Source: Roseovarius arcticus (GTDB lineage Bacteria; Pseudomonadota; Alphaproteobacteria; Rhodobacterales; Rhodobacteraceae). From it: DNA of 64,000 bases. The DNA is taken from contig NZ_SZZN01000001.1 in NCBI RefSeq assembly GCF_006125015.1, positions 1,178,001 to 1,242,000 on the forward strand. The letters run 5' to 3'. Below, piece by piece: positions 34,112 to 43,542 of this stretch. A model generated the notes under the pieces. That model saw nothing but the letters and a program-made list of their open reading frames with translations. It searched no databases and was not told where the DNA came from. Each line of letters starts with the position of its first letter. The stretch's first letter is position 1. A program made the translations under genes and the position numbers.

Positions 34112-35113
34112 ATGACCCAATCGGACTATATCCCCAAAGGCGCGGCCAGCTTTCGCATCGCGCCGGTCGCAGCGCCGCGCATGTTCGATTTCGTGCTGTT
34201 GCCCAAGCTGACGATGCTCGCGCTATCCGCTGCCATTGAGCCGTTGCGCGTTGCCAATCAGATATCGCAGCAGGAGCTGTACCGCTGGCGCACCATGACG
34301 TCCGGCGGCGGGCATATCCGCTGCTCCAACAACCTGGCGCTGGTGCCTGACGCGCCCCTTAGCCCGCCAGCGCGGGGGGCGCGCGTTTTCATCTGTTCGG
34401 GCGTGGAGCCGGCAGAGACCGTGGACACGTCCGTCATCCACTGGGCCGCGCGGCAGGCGGCGCATGGCACACCGGTGGGCGCGATCTGCACGGGGGCATT
34501 CACGCTGGCGCGAGCCGGACTGCTGGGCGGGCGCACGTTCACGCTGCACTGGGAAAACCAGCCCGCCTTTGTCGAGGCGTTTCCGAATTTGGTGCCAACC
34601 CCGAACCTTTATGAGGTGGACGGCGATCTAATGACGGCGGCGGGCGGGTCTGCGTCGACCGACCTGATGCTAAGCGTCATCGAGGATGATTTCGGTCCAG
34701 ATTTCGCGCTGGTCGTGTCGGATATGTGCCTGCACGGACGCAGCCATTCGGACCACGCGCCGCAGCAAACCGCGCGCTCGGCAGTGATTGGCAGCCGCAA
34801 TAGTCACTTGATCGCCGCGATGCGCCTGATGCAGCTGCATCTGGAAGAGCCGATGACGGTAGAGGCCATCGCCAGCGAGGCGGGCATATCAAAACGCCAG
34901 TTGGAGCGAAGTTTTTCGCAGCATACTGGCCTTAGCCCGCGACGATACTACACTGATATGCGGCTGTCGCGCGCCTACTCGCTGCTAAGTGAGACGGACC
35001 TGCCCATCGCCGAGATCGCCGCCGCCACAGGCTTTGGCGGCACGTCAGCATTTGCACGGGCCTTTCGGGCCAAGTTTGACGTGGCGCCGGGCAAATTTCG
35101 CAAGCGTTGGTAG
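34112..35113 (+). CDS. GlxA-family (DJ-1/PfpI plus AraC) transcriptional regulator 1
   Basis: This 333-residue protein has an N-terminal DJ-1/PfpI-like domain (FDFVLLPKLTMLALSAAIEPL; GAICTGAFTLARAGLL with a Cys at the nucleophile position) and a C-terminal AraC double HTH (VEAIASEAGISKRQLERSF; PIAEIAAATGFGGTSAFARAF). GbdR, CdhR and SouR, regulators of betaine, carnitine and sarcosine breakdown, belong here. The ATG at 34112 is preferred over a GTG ten codons upstream. Its neighbours are the amine transporter cluster on the left and the convergent nitrilase-decarboxylase operon on the right; either could be the target. Confidence 0.9.
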   Translation: MTQSDYIPKGAASFRIAPVAAPRMFDFVLLPKLTMLALSAAIEPLRVANQISQQELYRWRTMTSGGGHIRCSNNLALVPDAPLSPPARGARVFICSGVEPAETVDTSVIHWAARQAAHGTPVGAICTGAFTLARAGLLGGRTFTLHWENQPAFVEAFPNLVPTPNLYEVDGDLMTAAGGSASTDLMLSVIEDDFGPDFALVVSDMCLHGRSHSDHAPQQTARSAVIGSRNSHLIAAMRLMQLHLEEPMTVEAIASEAGISKRQLERSFSQHTGLSPRRYYTDMRLSRAYSLLSETDLPIAEIAAATGFGGTSAFARAFRAKFDVAPGKFRKRW

Positions 35114-35144
35114 AATGGCAGGCGTCCGCCGCGCCAGATGCAGC

Positions 35145-36137
35145 TCACTCTGCCGCAGATGACACCCCTTCGGGTGTATAAATCACACGCGTATCCTCGC
35201 GGAAATCATGTAAGTCCAGCGGCCAGCGGGCGCGGGGCCAGCGCATTTCCATTTGCAGCCGTTGAGGCCGGTAGACCGCCGTGTATAGCGTTCCGAACCC
35301 CTGATCGAACCGCGAAGAATAGAGCGGCGGGCGCAAGAAGGCATTGATGAACTTTTCCTCAGGCTCCACATGCAGGGTCATGCGCTGGAGCAGGTAGCGC
35401 TCGCGCTCGACCGTTGCGGTAAACCGCGCATGGCTCGCCCATTCCACCCGCTCTTGGTGGTTTGTCGCGACGGCCTGATGGGTGATCACTGCCTTGCGGT
35501 CGGGCGCCATAAGGGCGGTCAGGAACTGCCGCTTGGCGTCAACCACGGTGACGTTATAGCTCATATGCGTTGGGATGCGGGCCAGCGCGCGGCCCGCCTC
35601 GGCGGCCGTCTCGCAGGTTTGCAGGACGTAGCGCAGGATCAGCGGCACGCCAAAGCCGTCGCCAACCACGCGCCGACCGCCAAATGTCAGCGAGACCGCC
35701 AGCCCCGCATCGTTTATCCCGTCGACCAGCCCCCAAAGGCCGTCGGACGTGCCCATAACGGCGCGGCCTTGCCACTTTGTGCGCAATGTCAGGCTGTCGA
35801 ACGCCTTGGGCGAATAGTCGTAATTGCGCACTAAAACGGGCTCGGCCCCCGGCCAGATCGCTTGGGAGCAGGACGACAGGTAGGGTGGCGGACAGTAAAA
35901 GCTGAGAAAGCGCGCCGCCTGATCGCTGCCGCCTGCCAGCTCGACAAGCTGGTCGTAGAGGGGCAGCATTTCGGGCATATGCGCGCGCAGCGCCTTGTGA
36001 CTATCGAGGAAGCCTGGCCGCGCCTCGGCACCCTCGCGCGCCCACCAGCGATGGTAGTCGGGCCAGTATTCACGGAAAAGCCCGGCCCATTTAGGGCCGG
36101 GATCATCCTCGGAAATTGCGCGCCAGTTCAATTGCAT
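35145..36137 (-). CDS. C45-type autoproteolytic acyltransferase/amidohydrolase (Ntn-hydrolase fold)
   Basis: This 330-residue protein resembles the peptidase C45 / acyl-CoA:6-aminopenicillanate acyltransferase family. SSCSQAIWPGAEPVLVRNYDYSP contains the likely N-terminal nucleophile Cys90 after self-cleavage, followed by the RNYD-type segment conserved in Ntn hydrolases. GLVDGINDAGLAVSLTFGGR and a late NHQ (VATNHQERVEW) also fit. Such enzymes form or hydrolyse amide bonds. It is the last gene of a four-gene operon, 5 bases after the ATP-grasp stop. Confidence 0.78.
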   Translation of the reverse strand: MQLNWRAISEDDPGPKWAGLFREYWPDYHRWWAREGAEARPGFLDSHKALRAHMPEMLPLYDQLVELAGGSDQAARFLSFYCPPPYLSSCSQAIWPGAEPVLVRNYDYSPKAFDSLTLRTKWQGRAVMGTSDGLWGLVDGINDAGLAVSLTFGGRRVVGDGFGVPLILRYVLQTCETAAEAGRALARIPTHMSYNVTVVDAKRQFLTALMAPDRKAVITHQAVATNHQERVEWASHARFTATVERERYLLQRMTLHVEPEEKFINAFLRPPLYSSRFDQGFGTLYTAVYRPQRLQMEMRWPRARWPLDLHDFREDTRVIYTPEGVSSAAE

Positions 36138-36142
36138 GGGAC

Positions 36143-37600
36143 TTACATGATCTTGAATGCCGGATCGGCAAGGGCTGGCCCCGCCTCGGCGGTCGGCAAT
36201 GGCCGCCCATGAACGCCGTTCTTGATGCCGTGAATCCAGCGCTTGCCACGCTCATTCAGCTTAAATCCATTGGTCATTGAGCGCCCGCGCGTGACGAGAA
36301 TACCGATATCGGCACCCTCATAGCGGTAATCGCCCGGCTGCAGAATACGCAAGAAGAACGCCTCATTTTCACTTTCCACCGCGCGGCGGTGATAGTCAAA
36401 GCGGTTGAAATCGATGCTGCCGTCTTCCTTCATCCGGTAGATGCCCGTCTCGGGGACTTCGGTCGCGATGTCGACGGTGTCGTCGGTGTGCTTTATGACC
36501 ATCTGGGACCAGCTGTCGATCATCTTGGGATCGGCCCAACGGCTGTTCAGTTCGTCCACGTCCAGCGAGAATTTTTTCTTGGAGAATTCGAGCAGGTGGA
36601 ACAGGAACAAGGGCGCGTCCGCATGCGCAAAGGCCGCGTGGTTCGTCATCGACGAGCAGCCAGTGATGCGCGGGTTCAACTCGCCCAGCCAGATATCGCC
36701 GGTTTTTTTGTCGATCAGGAAATCCAACTCAAAATAGCCGCGATAGCCCTCCTTACGCAGTTGCTCACCGAACTTGAAGGTCAGCTCACGCGCTTTCTGG
36801 CGGACCTTCGGAGGGAAGGCCGTCGATAAAATCTCGTTCCCGCACCAACCGCCGCGATAAGGTGTCAGTTCTTTGAAGCCGACAAGCTCGGTCATCAGTG
36901 GGCCGACGATCGTGCCCTCCTTGGTGGCGCAGCCCTCAATCGCCGATCCGCGGCAATCAATTCGCTTCATAATCTTGATCTCGCCCTCGCCGACGATGTC
37001 GTGCTCATGGCGGCGGAAATCAGCCTCGGATTTTATGAAAAACGTTGTATGGCCACTATCGCCAAAGGCCGATTGCAGTACCAGATCGTGGCCGAGGCCC
37101 GCTTTGTCGCAAATCTCTTTCAGGTTATCGTAGCTCTCGACCACGCTCAGCGTGTTTGGCACAGACGGCACGCCGGCCTTGTTGCCGATGCGGACGGTCT
37201 CGATCTTGTTGTCCATCTTCTGGCGCAGCTTGGCCTTGGGGAACCAGACATCGGCGCCCAGCTCTTTGGACAGGCGCTCGGTTTCCTCGTCGAACATGAG
37301 GAACACAAACTTGGGCTTGCCGCCGCGCCGCTTGATGAGGTCGATGACCTCTTTGTGCTGCAGCAGATAGTTGTTGATGTCCTCAATCGACTGGAATTCA
37401 GCATGCGGCTGCTCGCTAGGGACGAACGTGTTCGGATGTTTGCCGCCGTAGCAGTCGATATAGCAGATATACTTGAAGTTCTTGCACCATTCATCCAGCC
37501 CCAAAAGGTTGAAGTTGGTGGCCGAGATGAAATAGATCGGATCTTCGTTGCGGTGAAAGTGGCGGCGGATTTCCGAGATATTCTTGAGCTCTGCGGACAT
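36143..37600 (-). CDS. ATP-grasp carboxylate-amine ligase-like protein
   Basis: This 485-residue protein has an ATP-grasp core: KMDNKIETVRIGNKAGVPSVP, LVLQSAFGDSGHTTFFI (flexible glycine loop), and YFELDFLIDKKTGDIWLGELNPRI split around residue 310, with the metal-binding Glu/Asn. Automated annotation tends to say 'biotin carboxylase', but it lacks biotin-domain partners. Ligases of this kind join an amine to a carboxylate through an acyl phosphate. AGGAGG lies 10 bases before the ATG. It sits between the PLP decarboxylase and the C45-type enzyme in one operon. Confidence 0.82.
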   Translation of the reverse strand: MSAELKNISEIRRHFHRNEDPIYFISATNFNLLGLDEWCKNFKYICYIDCYGGKHPNTFVPSEQPHAEFQSIEDINNYLLQHKEVIDLIKRRGGKPKFVFLMFDEETERLSKELGADVWFPKAKLRQKMDNKIETVRIGNKAGVPSVPNTLSVVESYDNLKEICDKAGLGHDLVLQSAFGDSGHTTFFIKSEADFRRHEHDIVGEGEIKIMKRIDCRGSAIEGCATKEGTIVGPLMTELVGFKELTPYRGGWCGNEILSTAFPPKVRQKARELTFKFGEQLRKEGYRGYFELDFLIDKKTGDIWLGELNPRITGCSSMTNHAAFAHADAPLFLFHLLEFSKKKFSLDVDELNSRWADPKMIDSWSQMVIKHTDDTVDIATEVPETGIYRMKEDGSIDFNRFDYHRRAVESENEAFFLRILQPGDYRYEGADIGILVTRGRSMTNGFKLNERGKRWIHGIKNGVHGRPLPTAEAGPALADPAFKIM

Positions 37601-37665
37601 GTTGGGTGGTCCTCCTGTTGGGTAGGTCTTTTTTTTGATTTTGTCGTTGGTCAGAGATTGGCTGG

Positions 37666-40425
37666 CTATAGATTGGCCCGAGCGTCGTTAAGTTTCAACC
37701 TTGCAGTGTTAGCTTTGCCCGCGCGCTTCAGCGCATCTTGGGTAAAGACGCGCAGGCCCAGATCGCCGCGATAGCCGTGGATTTCGCTGACGTCCAACGC
37801 GCGCATGAATGCCAGGATTTCCGCGCTAACCACCTGTCCGGGGACGAGGATGGGAAAGCCGGGGGGATAAGGGATGATGAACTGCGCCGATACGACGTCG
37901 TCCCCGGTGGACATTGCCTCGTGGATGCTGCCGTCCAGCTCCAAATAGTCGCAATTCTTGTCGTCATAGCTAAGGAAGAAGGCCGAGCGTATGTCGCCCT
38001 CGGGCGTTTCCTTACCAGAGCGGAAGGAATCGTGGAAACGGCTGAAGTCGGGCAGGGGTGGCAGATCATCCATCAGATTGGCCACGCGCTTCTCAAAGCC
38101 GCGCCGCTCCATCATTGAGGCGTCGTCCTGCAATTCGTCCAACTCGCGCGCGATTTCGACCAACACTTCGATCAGGTAGGCGACCGAGGATCGCGTGGTG
38201 CCGATATTGGTCATAAAGAGGACCGTATTGCGCGACGTCTTGTTGATCTGAATACCGTACTTATCCATCAGGATCTCGGTCTTGAACGTGTCACCGTCCC
38301 AGCCAGTGGCACCAACGGCCAGCGTCACGCGGGTCGCGTCCAGCACAAACTCGTCGTTCTCCCAGCAGTCCCAGATATCGGTCCAACCCTGCTCGGGATC
38401 GTAATACGACTCAACGCCGCTCTCGCGGTGCTCCTCAGGGATCATGTCGCCGGCGGTCAGCACCTTGAAGTATTTTTGCAAGAGCGGATGGGTCGAGATT
38501 GCCCGCCGCATCGACATCGCCGCCTCAACCTGTCTTTGAACGAATTCAAAGCCTTCCAGCTCGACTTGCCTGCGGCCCACGTCCAGCGACGCGATGATCT
38601 GGTAGTTGGGCGAGGTGGACGTATGCGTCATGTACGCCTCGCGAAACGATGCCTCGACTTCGCCTTTGAAGTCCTGATCGTTGACGTGGATCATCGAGCC
38701 TTGGCGCAGCGACGTCAGTGTCTTGTGCGTCGATTGGGTGGCATAGACGCGGACGCGGCTGGTCGGCGGCGGAATGAGGCGGGTGTTTATCAACGTCTCC
38801 GCGTCCGCGTCCTTCAGCTTTTCCTGCTGGGCGGCATATGCCTCTGCGTGGCTGTCGCTGCGGAACCGCTCGCGCAGGTTGTTTGCGGCGTTCATTGCAG
38901 TGCGCTGTCGGTAGGTCGGGCCAAAGCGGGCAAATGCGAACCACGCCTCGTCCCACAGGAACACGAGGTCGGGCTTGATGGCGAGGCATTCCTCCATCAT
39001 CCGCTCAACGTTATAGACGATGCCGTCGAAGGTGCAGTTCGTCAGCAGCAGCATCCGCACACGGTCAAGCTTTCCGGCGGCTTTCAGCTCCAACAATTGG
39101 CGCTTGATGTCCTTCAGCGGCACCGCGCCATACATCGAATACTCATTGAGCGGATAACTATCCAGATAGCAGACCTGCGCGCCCGCCAGCACCATTCCGT
39201 AGTGATGCGATTTGTGACAGTCGCGGTCGACTAGAACGATATCTCCTGGTCTTACAAGGGCTTGGACGACGATCTTGTTGCAGGTTGAGGTGCCGTTAGT
39301 GGCGAAATACGTCTGTTTCGATCCGAACGCGCGGCTGGCAAGGCGCTGCGCCTCTTTGATCGGGCCATGCGGCTCTAGCAGACTGTCGAGGCCGCCGGAC
39401 GTGGCAGATGTTTCCGCCAGAAAGATGTTGGGGCCATAGAAGGCGCCCATATCCTGAATCCAGTGCGACCGGGAAATGGACTTGCCCCGGCTGATGGGCA
39501 TCGCGTGAAACACGCCTGTCGGCTGCTTGGAATACTCGACCAGCGCAGTAAAGAACGGCGTTTTGTAGCGCGCCTGAACGCCGCGGATGATGTTCAGGTG
39601 CAGCTCTAGGAAATCTTCTTGGTTGTAGAACACGCGGCGGCAGATGCCGAGGTCCAGACCCGCAATATCCTCGACCGAGCGGTCGGTGATGAGGTATGCG
39701 TCCAATTCGGGCCGCACGCGGGCGATCATGCGACACAGCTCGGGGCCGTAGTTGCTAGGGTCCAGCTCCTCCAGCGCCTTCATGCCGCCGGCGCGTTTCA
39801 GATACCGCTCAAGGATGGGCAGCACCATTTTCGACGTCAGCGTCAGACCGGGGCGCACCACGATGGCCTGAATGTTGTGATTAAACAGTACCCCCAATAG
39901 TGCATCCTGAAGGCTGGGCACGACGACCGCCTCGTAGTGAAAGGGGTCCTCTGGGCGGCGCATCCGCTGGAAATTTGACTTCAACCAGCGCTCCTGATGC
40001 TCGTTCAGGTTGTCGACGACCATCACCTCAAAATAGGGCTTGGTCAGGGCACGGGCCTCTAGCGATTGCATCGCCTCGTCCTCGTGATCGTCTGCGTCGA
40101 CGCTGTCGCGATCCAATGGGATATGTCGCCGGCGGTACGCGCCGCTGGTCAGCGCGCGCGTGATGCGCTGCACGGTATGGGACAACTCTTCATGATGTCC
40201 GGCATCGAAGTGGCGGCGCAGGACGTCAAAGGCAGGAGTGCCGGGAAAGGCCCAATATGTCTCTATCGGGGCCAGTTGGTCCAGCAAGTTGTCGATCTTC
40301 TCGATCAGACCCTTGGACCCGCGCCCGCCGTCCGCGCGCACCAACTCCGCGGAGGCTTCGCGCAGCGAACTCCACCTGTCGGACCGCAGTTGAACCGCTG
40401 AATAATAGTCTGCCATCGAATGCAT
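37666..40425 (-). CDS. Large Orn/Lys/Arg-type PLP-dependent decarboxylase
   Basis: This 919-residue fold-type I PLP enzyme is of the prokaryotic ornithine/lysine/arginine decarboxylase group. ATSGGLDSLL and ATNGTSTCNKIVVQAL build the cofactor pocket, WDEAWFAFARF carries Asp492 for the pyridine nitrogen, and QSTHKTLTSLRQGS carries the Schiff-base Lys568. A wing-like domain of about 300 residues precedes the catalytic core, and the chain is some 160 residues longer than AdiA or SpeF. It may decarboxylate a basic amino acid or a derivative. It lies 65 bases upstream of the ATP-grasp gene. Confidence 0.85.
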   Translation of the reverse strand: MHSMADYYSAVQLRSDRWSSLREASAELVRADGGRGSKGLIEKIDNLLDQLAPIETYWAFPGTPAFDVLRRHFDAGHHEELSHTVQRITRALTSGAYRRRHIPLDRDSVDADDHEDEAMQSLEARALTKPYFEVMVVDNLNEHQERWLKSNFQRMRRPEDPFHYEAVVVPSLQDALLGVLFNHNIQAIVVRPGLTLTSKMVLPILERYLKRAGGMKALEELDPSNYGPELCRMIARVRPELDAYLITDRSVEDIAGLDLGICRRVFYNQEDFLELHLNIIRGVQARYKTPFFTALVEYSKQPTGVFHAMPISRGKSISRSHWIQDMGAFYGPNIFLAETSATSGGLDSLLEPHGPIKEAQRLASRAFGSKQTYFATNGTSTCNKIVVQALVRPGDIVLVDRDCHKSHHYGMVLAGAQVCYLDSYPLNEYSMYGAVPLKDIKRQLLELKAAGKLDRVRMLLLTNCTFDGIVYNVERMMEECLAIKPDLVFLWDEAWFAFARFGPTYRQRTAMNAANNLRERFRSDSHAEAYAAQQEKLKDADAETLINTRLIPPPTSRVRVYATQSTHKTLTSLRQGSMIHVNDQDFKGEVEASFREAYMTHTSTSPNYQIIASLDVGRRQVELEGFEFVQRQVEAAMSMRRAISTHPLLQKYFKVLTAGDMIPEEHRESGVESYYDPEQGWTDIWDCWENDEFVLDATRVTLAVGATGWDGDTFKTEILMDKYGIQINKTSRNTVLFMTNIGTTRSSVAYLIEVLVEIARELDELQDDASMMERRGFEKRVANLMDDLPPLPDFSRFHDSFRSGKETPEGDIRSAFFLSYDDKNCDYLELDGSIHEAMSTGDDVVSAQFIIPYPPGFPILVPGQVVSAEILAFMRALDVSEIHGYRGDLGLRVFTQDALKRAGKANTARLKLNDARANL

Positions 40426-40517
40426 ATTAATTCCCCGCTATTATTGGCAGGCGATCAGATGATGAGAGCAGTGACGTCGTGCCGTCTCAGTCTGATCGGC
40501 CGCAGTTATTATTTATA

Positions 40518-41552
40518 TCAGTTGGTAATCGGCGGCGTGCCTCCGGCCTTTATGCCGGGCATAACGCCGACGGGCGGCTCTGCATCCTCTTGCATCCGCA
40601 GCGGCAGGGGCATGTGCCCTTGTCCCTCCAGCGTGCCGGGCCTCGTGCCCACCGGATCGCCCAGACCCGCCCGCGCTGCACCTGAATGGTCCTGTCCGGG
40701 CACAACTAAAGGGCCCAATGTGTGCAGGTAAGCATCGGTGCCGCTGCTGCGGTCGTAGACGGAAAAATCGACCTCGCGGTCGCGAAAGCTCTTGAGGACT
40801 TGGCCCAGCCCCTTCATGCCGCGCTCGCGCTGGCGGCGCACATAGCTGAGGTCGACCTCAATGGGAAACATGTCCTCCTGTCCCGCCGACTGGTGCAATA
40901 CTGTCGAGGTTGGGTCAATCACGCATGATTTGCCCACACCGCCGGCACCAAGGCCATTCACATCAATGACATAGCACTGGAACTGCGCGGCAGTGGCGCG
41001 GGCAATCGACAGCTCTGCCTCGCGGTCGGTCGTGCCGGTCAGGACCGGATGCAGTAACACCTCGACGCCCTGCGAGGTCAGTTGGCGCGTCGTTTCGGGA
41101 AACCACATGTCATAGCAGATCGAGAGGCCAAAACGCCCCACATCGGGCACATCGAACACGCAAAAACCCGTGCCCGCCTCAACGCCCGCTTCATAGGGGC
41201 GAAATGGGAACATCTTGCGATAGTTGCACACAACTTCGCCCGCGGGATTGATCACCGAGGAGGTGTTATAGATGCGCCCGTCCTCGGCCGTCTCAAACAT
41301 CGAGCCGGGGATCAGCCAGACGTTATGGCGGCGCGCTGCCTCGCAGAACCGATCAACGGTTTCATTCCGCAGCGGCAGCGAAAACTTGGTCAGCGGCCCG
41401 AATGGCGCCAGCTCGGAAAACAGCACCATCTGCGTCCAGGGAAAGCGCGTCATCAGCAGGTCAAGCCTGTGGATCATCCCATCGACATTGGATTGCAGCG
41501 CGTTCACGTACATCTGAACACCTGCGATTGCGAATGGCGTCATAGAGAGCAT
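40518..41552 (-). CDS. Carbon-nitrogen hydrolase (nitrilase superfamily amidase)
   Basis: This 344-residue protein has the Glu-Lys-Cys triad in order: Glu47 (LFSELAPFG), Lys113 (NYRKMFPF) and Cys146 (SICYDMWFPE). The layout resembles amidases of the N-carbamoylputrescine / aliphatic amidase type rather than true nitrilases. The last 60 residues are proline- and glycine-rich and not part of the fold. First gene of the four-gene operon; AAGGA lies 4 bases before the ATG. The catalysed step is probably hydrolysis of an amide made or met in the pathway. Confidence 0.88.
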   Translation of the reverse strand: MLSMTPFAIAGVQMYVNALQSNVDGMIHRLDLLMTRFPWTQMVLFSELAPFGPLTKFSLPLRNETVDRFCEAARRHNVWLIPGSMFETAEDGRIYNTSSVINPAGEVVCNYRKMFPFRPYEAGVEAGTGFCVFDVPDVGRFGLSICYDMWFPETTRQLTSQGVEVLLHPVLTGTTDREAELSIARATAAQFQCYVIDVNGLGAGGVGKSCVIDPTSTVLHQSAGQEDMFPIEVDLSYVRRQRERGMKGLGQVLKSFRDREVDFSVYDRSSGTDAYLHTLGPLVVPGQDHSGAARAGLGDPVGTRPGTLEGQGHMPLPLRMQEDAEPPVGVMPGIKAGGTPPITN

Positions 41553-41691
41553 TTTTCCTTAGGAATGCATGCGGGTTCGGCCACCATACGACAGGTATTT
41601 GCTAAATAACAACAGGGGAGGAGGCGTGCCACAAGCGATTACGCAGCGTCAATCATGTGCGCACCGGGTCGGGCAAGTCAATAAAAGCTGG

Positions 41692-41763
41692 CTGGGGTGG
41701 TAGGATTCGAACCTACGATACACGGTACCAAAAACCGATGCCTTACCGCTTGGCTACACCCCA
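41692..41763 (-). tRNA. tRNA-Gln (anticodon TTG)
   Basis: A 72-nt cloverleaf on the minus strand has acceptor TGGGGTG/CACCCCA, D-arm GCC..GGC, anticodon loop TTTTGGT (anticodon TTG) and T-arm GTAGG-TTCGAAT-CCTAC. The discriminator is G, followed by an encoded CCA (41689-41691). The top anticodon-stem pair (27:43) is a T-T mismatch. Confidence 0.96.
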
Positions 41764-41915
41764 ACGTGGCGTGGGTGTTACTCCGGAGTGCATTGGGGCG
41801 CAAGGCCGAATGGCGAAAAATTCTGGTGAATTTGGGGATTGGTTTTCCGGATCATGTGCTTGGCTTGTCGCGGTTGTAGGCATTGGACGGGGCAGGCGGC
41901 AGAATAAAGGCGGGA

Positions 41916-42455
41916 TCAGTCCAGAATTTCGTCCGCGCCCACACCCCAGATCGCGGTTTTCTGCACCCAGCCCCCGTAGCCGCCGACCTTTAGCTCGCAC
42001 CAGTCTATCCCGCATTCCTCGATCCGGGCAATCACGCCCAGTTCCAGTTGTGCGGTGGTCATCGTGTTGAGGTCGGGCGAAGTGTGCATTTGCAGCATGT
42101 CCTGCTCGACGATGGCGGTGCGCACGCCCGATAACAGCGAATAGTGCATCCAGCCGCCTGCGCCGTCGCGGTCGCGCACGCGGCGCCAGTGGCCATGCTC
42201 GGCGGTGATTTCCAGCGGGGTATCGCGCCGCTTGAATATCCAGTCGATCCGGTGGGTCCGGCTGGGTCCGCGCCGCACGTTACCCTCAGCGGCCTTTAGC
42301 GAGACAAAGCGGGGGATGGGCAGGTTCGTCACCGGCCCCCGCACCTGCAAAGTTGGCGGCTGCGCAGCCTCTTGCACCGTCTCTTGCGCAGTGACGGCAA
42401 AGGGAAGCGCGGCGACCAACGCCAGCGCATATGCAAAGGGGGATCTTCTGCCCAT
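41916..42455 (-). CDS. Secreted SH3-like (SH3b) domain protein
   Basis: This 179-residue protein has a signal peptide (ALALVAALPFAVTAQE). Two bacterial SH3-like modules follow: LKAAEGNVRRGPSRTHRIDWIF with a WRRVRDRDGAGGWMHYSLL strand, then MHTSPDLNTMTTAQLELG and WCELKVGGYGGWVQK. These domains bind cell-wall peptides or proteins in the periplasm. It diverges from the 2-hydroxyacid dehydrogenase gene 105 bases away. Confidence 0.85.
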   Translation of the reverse strand: MGRRSPFAYALALVAALPFAVTAQETVQEAAQPPTLQVRGPVTNLPIPRFVSLKAAEGNVRRGPSRTHRIDWIFKRRDTPLEITAEHGHWRRVRDRDGAGGWMHYSLLSGVRTAIVEQDMLQMHTSPDLNTMTTAQLELGVIARIEECGIDWCELKVGGYGGWVQKTAIWGVGADEILD

Positions 42456-42560
42456 ATCGCTATTTCTGCCTCATCCGGTCTGCGGAGTTCTTGTGCCCCG
42501 CCCGTTCCTGCGCCACCATGGCACCAAAGCGCAACATATGAAAGATCAAGGAGGCGCCCC

Positions 42561-43541
42561 ATGCCATCAGAACGCCTGAGTGTTGTCGTGACGCGCCGCC
42601 TGCCGGCGCCCGTCGAGGCGCGACTAAGCGAATTGTTCAACGCCCATCTGCGCCCCGACGACACGCCAATGACCCGCGATGAGCTGGTCGAGGCCGCGCG
42701 CGGCGCCGACGTGCTGGTGCCGACGCTGTCCGACCGGATCGACGCAGGTCTGATCGGGCAGGCGGGCGACCGGCTGAAATTGATCGCAAATTATGGCGCG
42801 GGCGTTGACCATATCGACGTGGCCACGGCGCGACAGCGCGGCATACTGGTGTCCAACACACCGGGCGTGTCTGCGGACGATACTGCCGATATGGCGATGG
42901 CGCTGATCCTCGCCACATTGCGGCGCATCCCCGAGGGGCTTGCGATGATGCAATCAGGGGAATGGGCCGGCTGGTCGCCGACGGCCCTGATGGGCGGGCG
43001 CGTGTCAGGCCGGCGTCTGGGAATACTTGGCCTTGGACGGATCGGACAGGCGGTAGCGCGGCGCGCGGCGGCCTTTGGCATGCAGGTACACTACCACAAT
43101 CGCAAGCGCCTGCGGTCCGAGATTGAGGAGACATTGGGGGCCACCTATTGGGAGAGCCTCGACCAGATGGTCGCGCGGATGGACGTGATTTCGGTTAACT
43201 GCCCGCACACGCCGTCGACCTTTCACCTGATGAATGCACGCAGGTTAAAGCTGATGAAGCCGGAAGCGGTGATTGTGAACACCTCGCGCGGCGAAGTGAT
43301 CGACCAAAACGCGCTAACGCGGATGCTGCGCGCGGGCGACATCGCGGGCGCGGGTCTCGACGTTTATGAGGATGCCGCCAACCCGCGCCTGCGCGAGATG
43401 AAGAACGTGGTTTTGCTGCCTCATATGGGTTCGGCCACGCATGAGGGCCGCGTCGAGATGGGCGAAAAAGTGCTGCTGAACATCAAGACATGGGCAGATG
43501 GCCACCGCCCGCCCGATCAAGTCGTTCCGGCGATGCTGTAG
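42561..43541 (+). CDS. D-2-hydroxyacid dehydrogenase (glyoxylate/hydroxypyruvate reductase-like)
   Basis: This 326-residue enzyme has the Rossmann motif LGILGLGRIGQAVARRA near residue 155, catalytic Arg in VNTSRGEVIDQNAL, Glu in the LDVYEDAANPRL region and His in LLPHMGSATHEGR. It would interconvert a 2-keto acid and a D-2-hydroxy acid with NAD(P)H; glyoxylate or hydroxypyruvate reduction is the likeliest role. The ATG at 42561 follows AAGGAGG; the longer frame overlaps the divergent gene. The ggt gene starts one base after its stop, so they form one transcript. Confidence 0.92.
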   Translation: MPSERLSVVVTRRLPAPVEARLSELFNAHLRPDDTPMTRDELVEAARGADVLVPTLSDRIDAGLIGQAGDRLKLIANYGAGVDHIDVATARQRGILVSNTPGVSADDTADMAMALILATLRRIPEGLAMMQSGEWAGWSPTALMGGRVSGRRLGILGLGRIGQAVARRAAAFGMQVHYHNRKRLRSEIEETLGATYWESLDQMVARMDVISVNCPHTPSTFHLMNARRLKLMKPEAVIVNTSRGEVIDQNALTRMLRAGDIAGAGLDVYEDAANPRLREMKNVVLLPHMGSATHEGRVEMGEKVLLNIKTWADGHRPPDQVVPAML

Positions 43542-43542
43542 G

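Noticed and set aside
41689..41763. tRNA pseudogene because of the T-T mismatch at 27:43
   Set aside because: All other stems, the anticodon and the encoded CCA are intact, so it is kept as functional.
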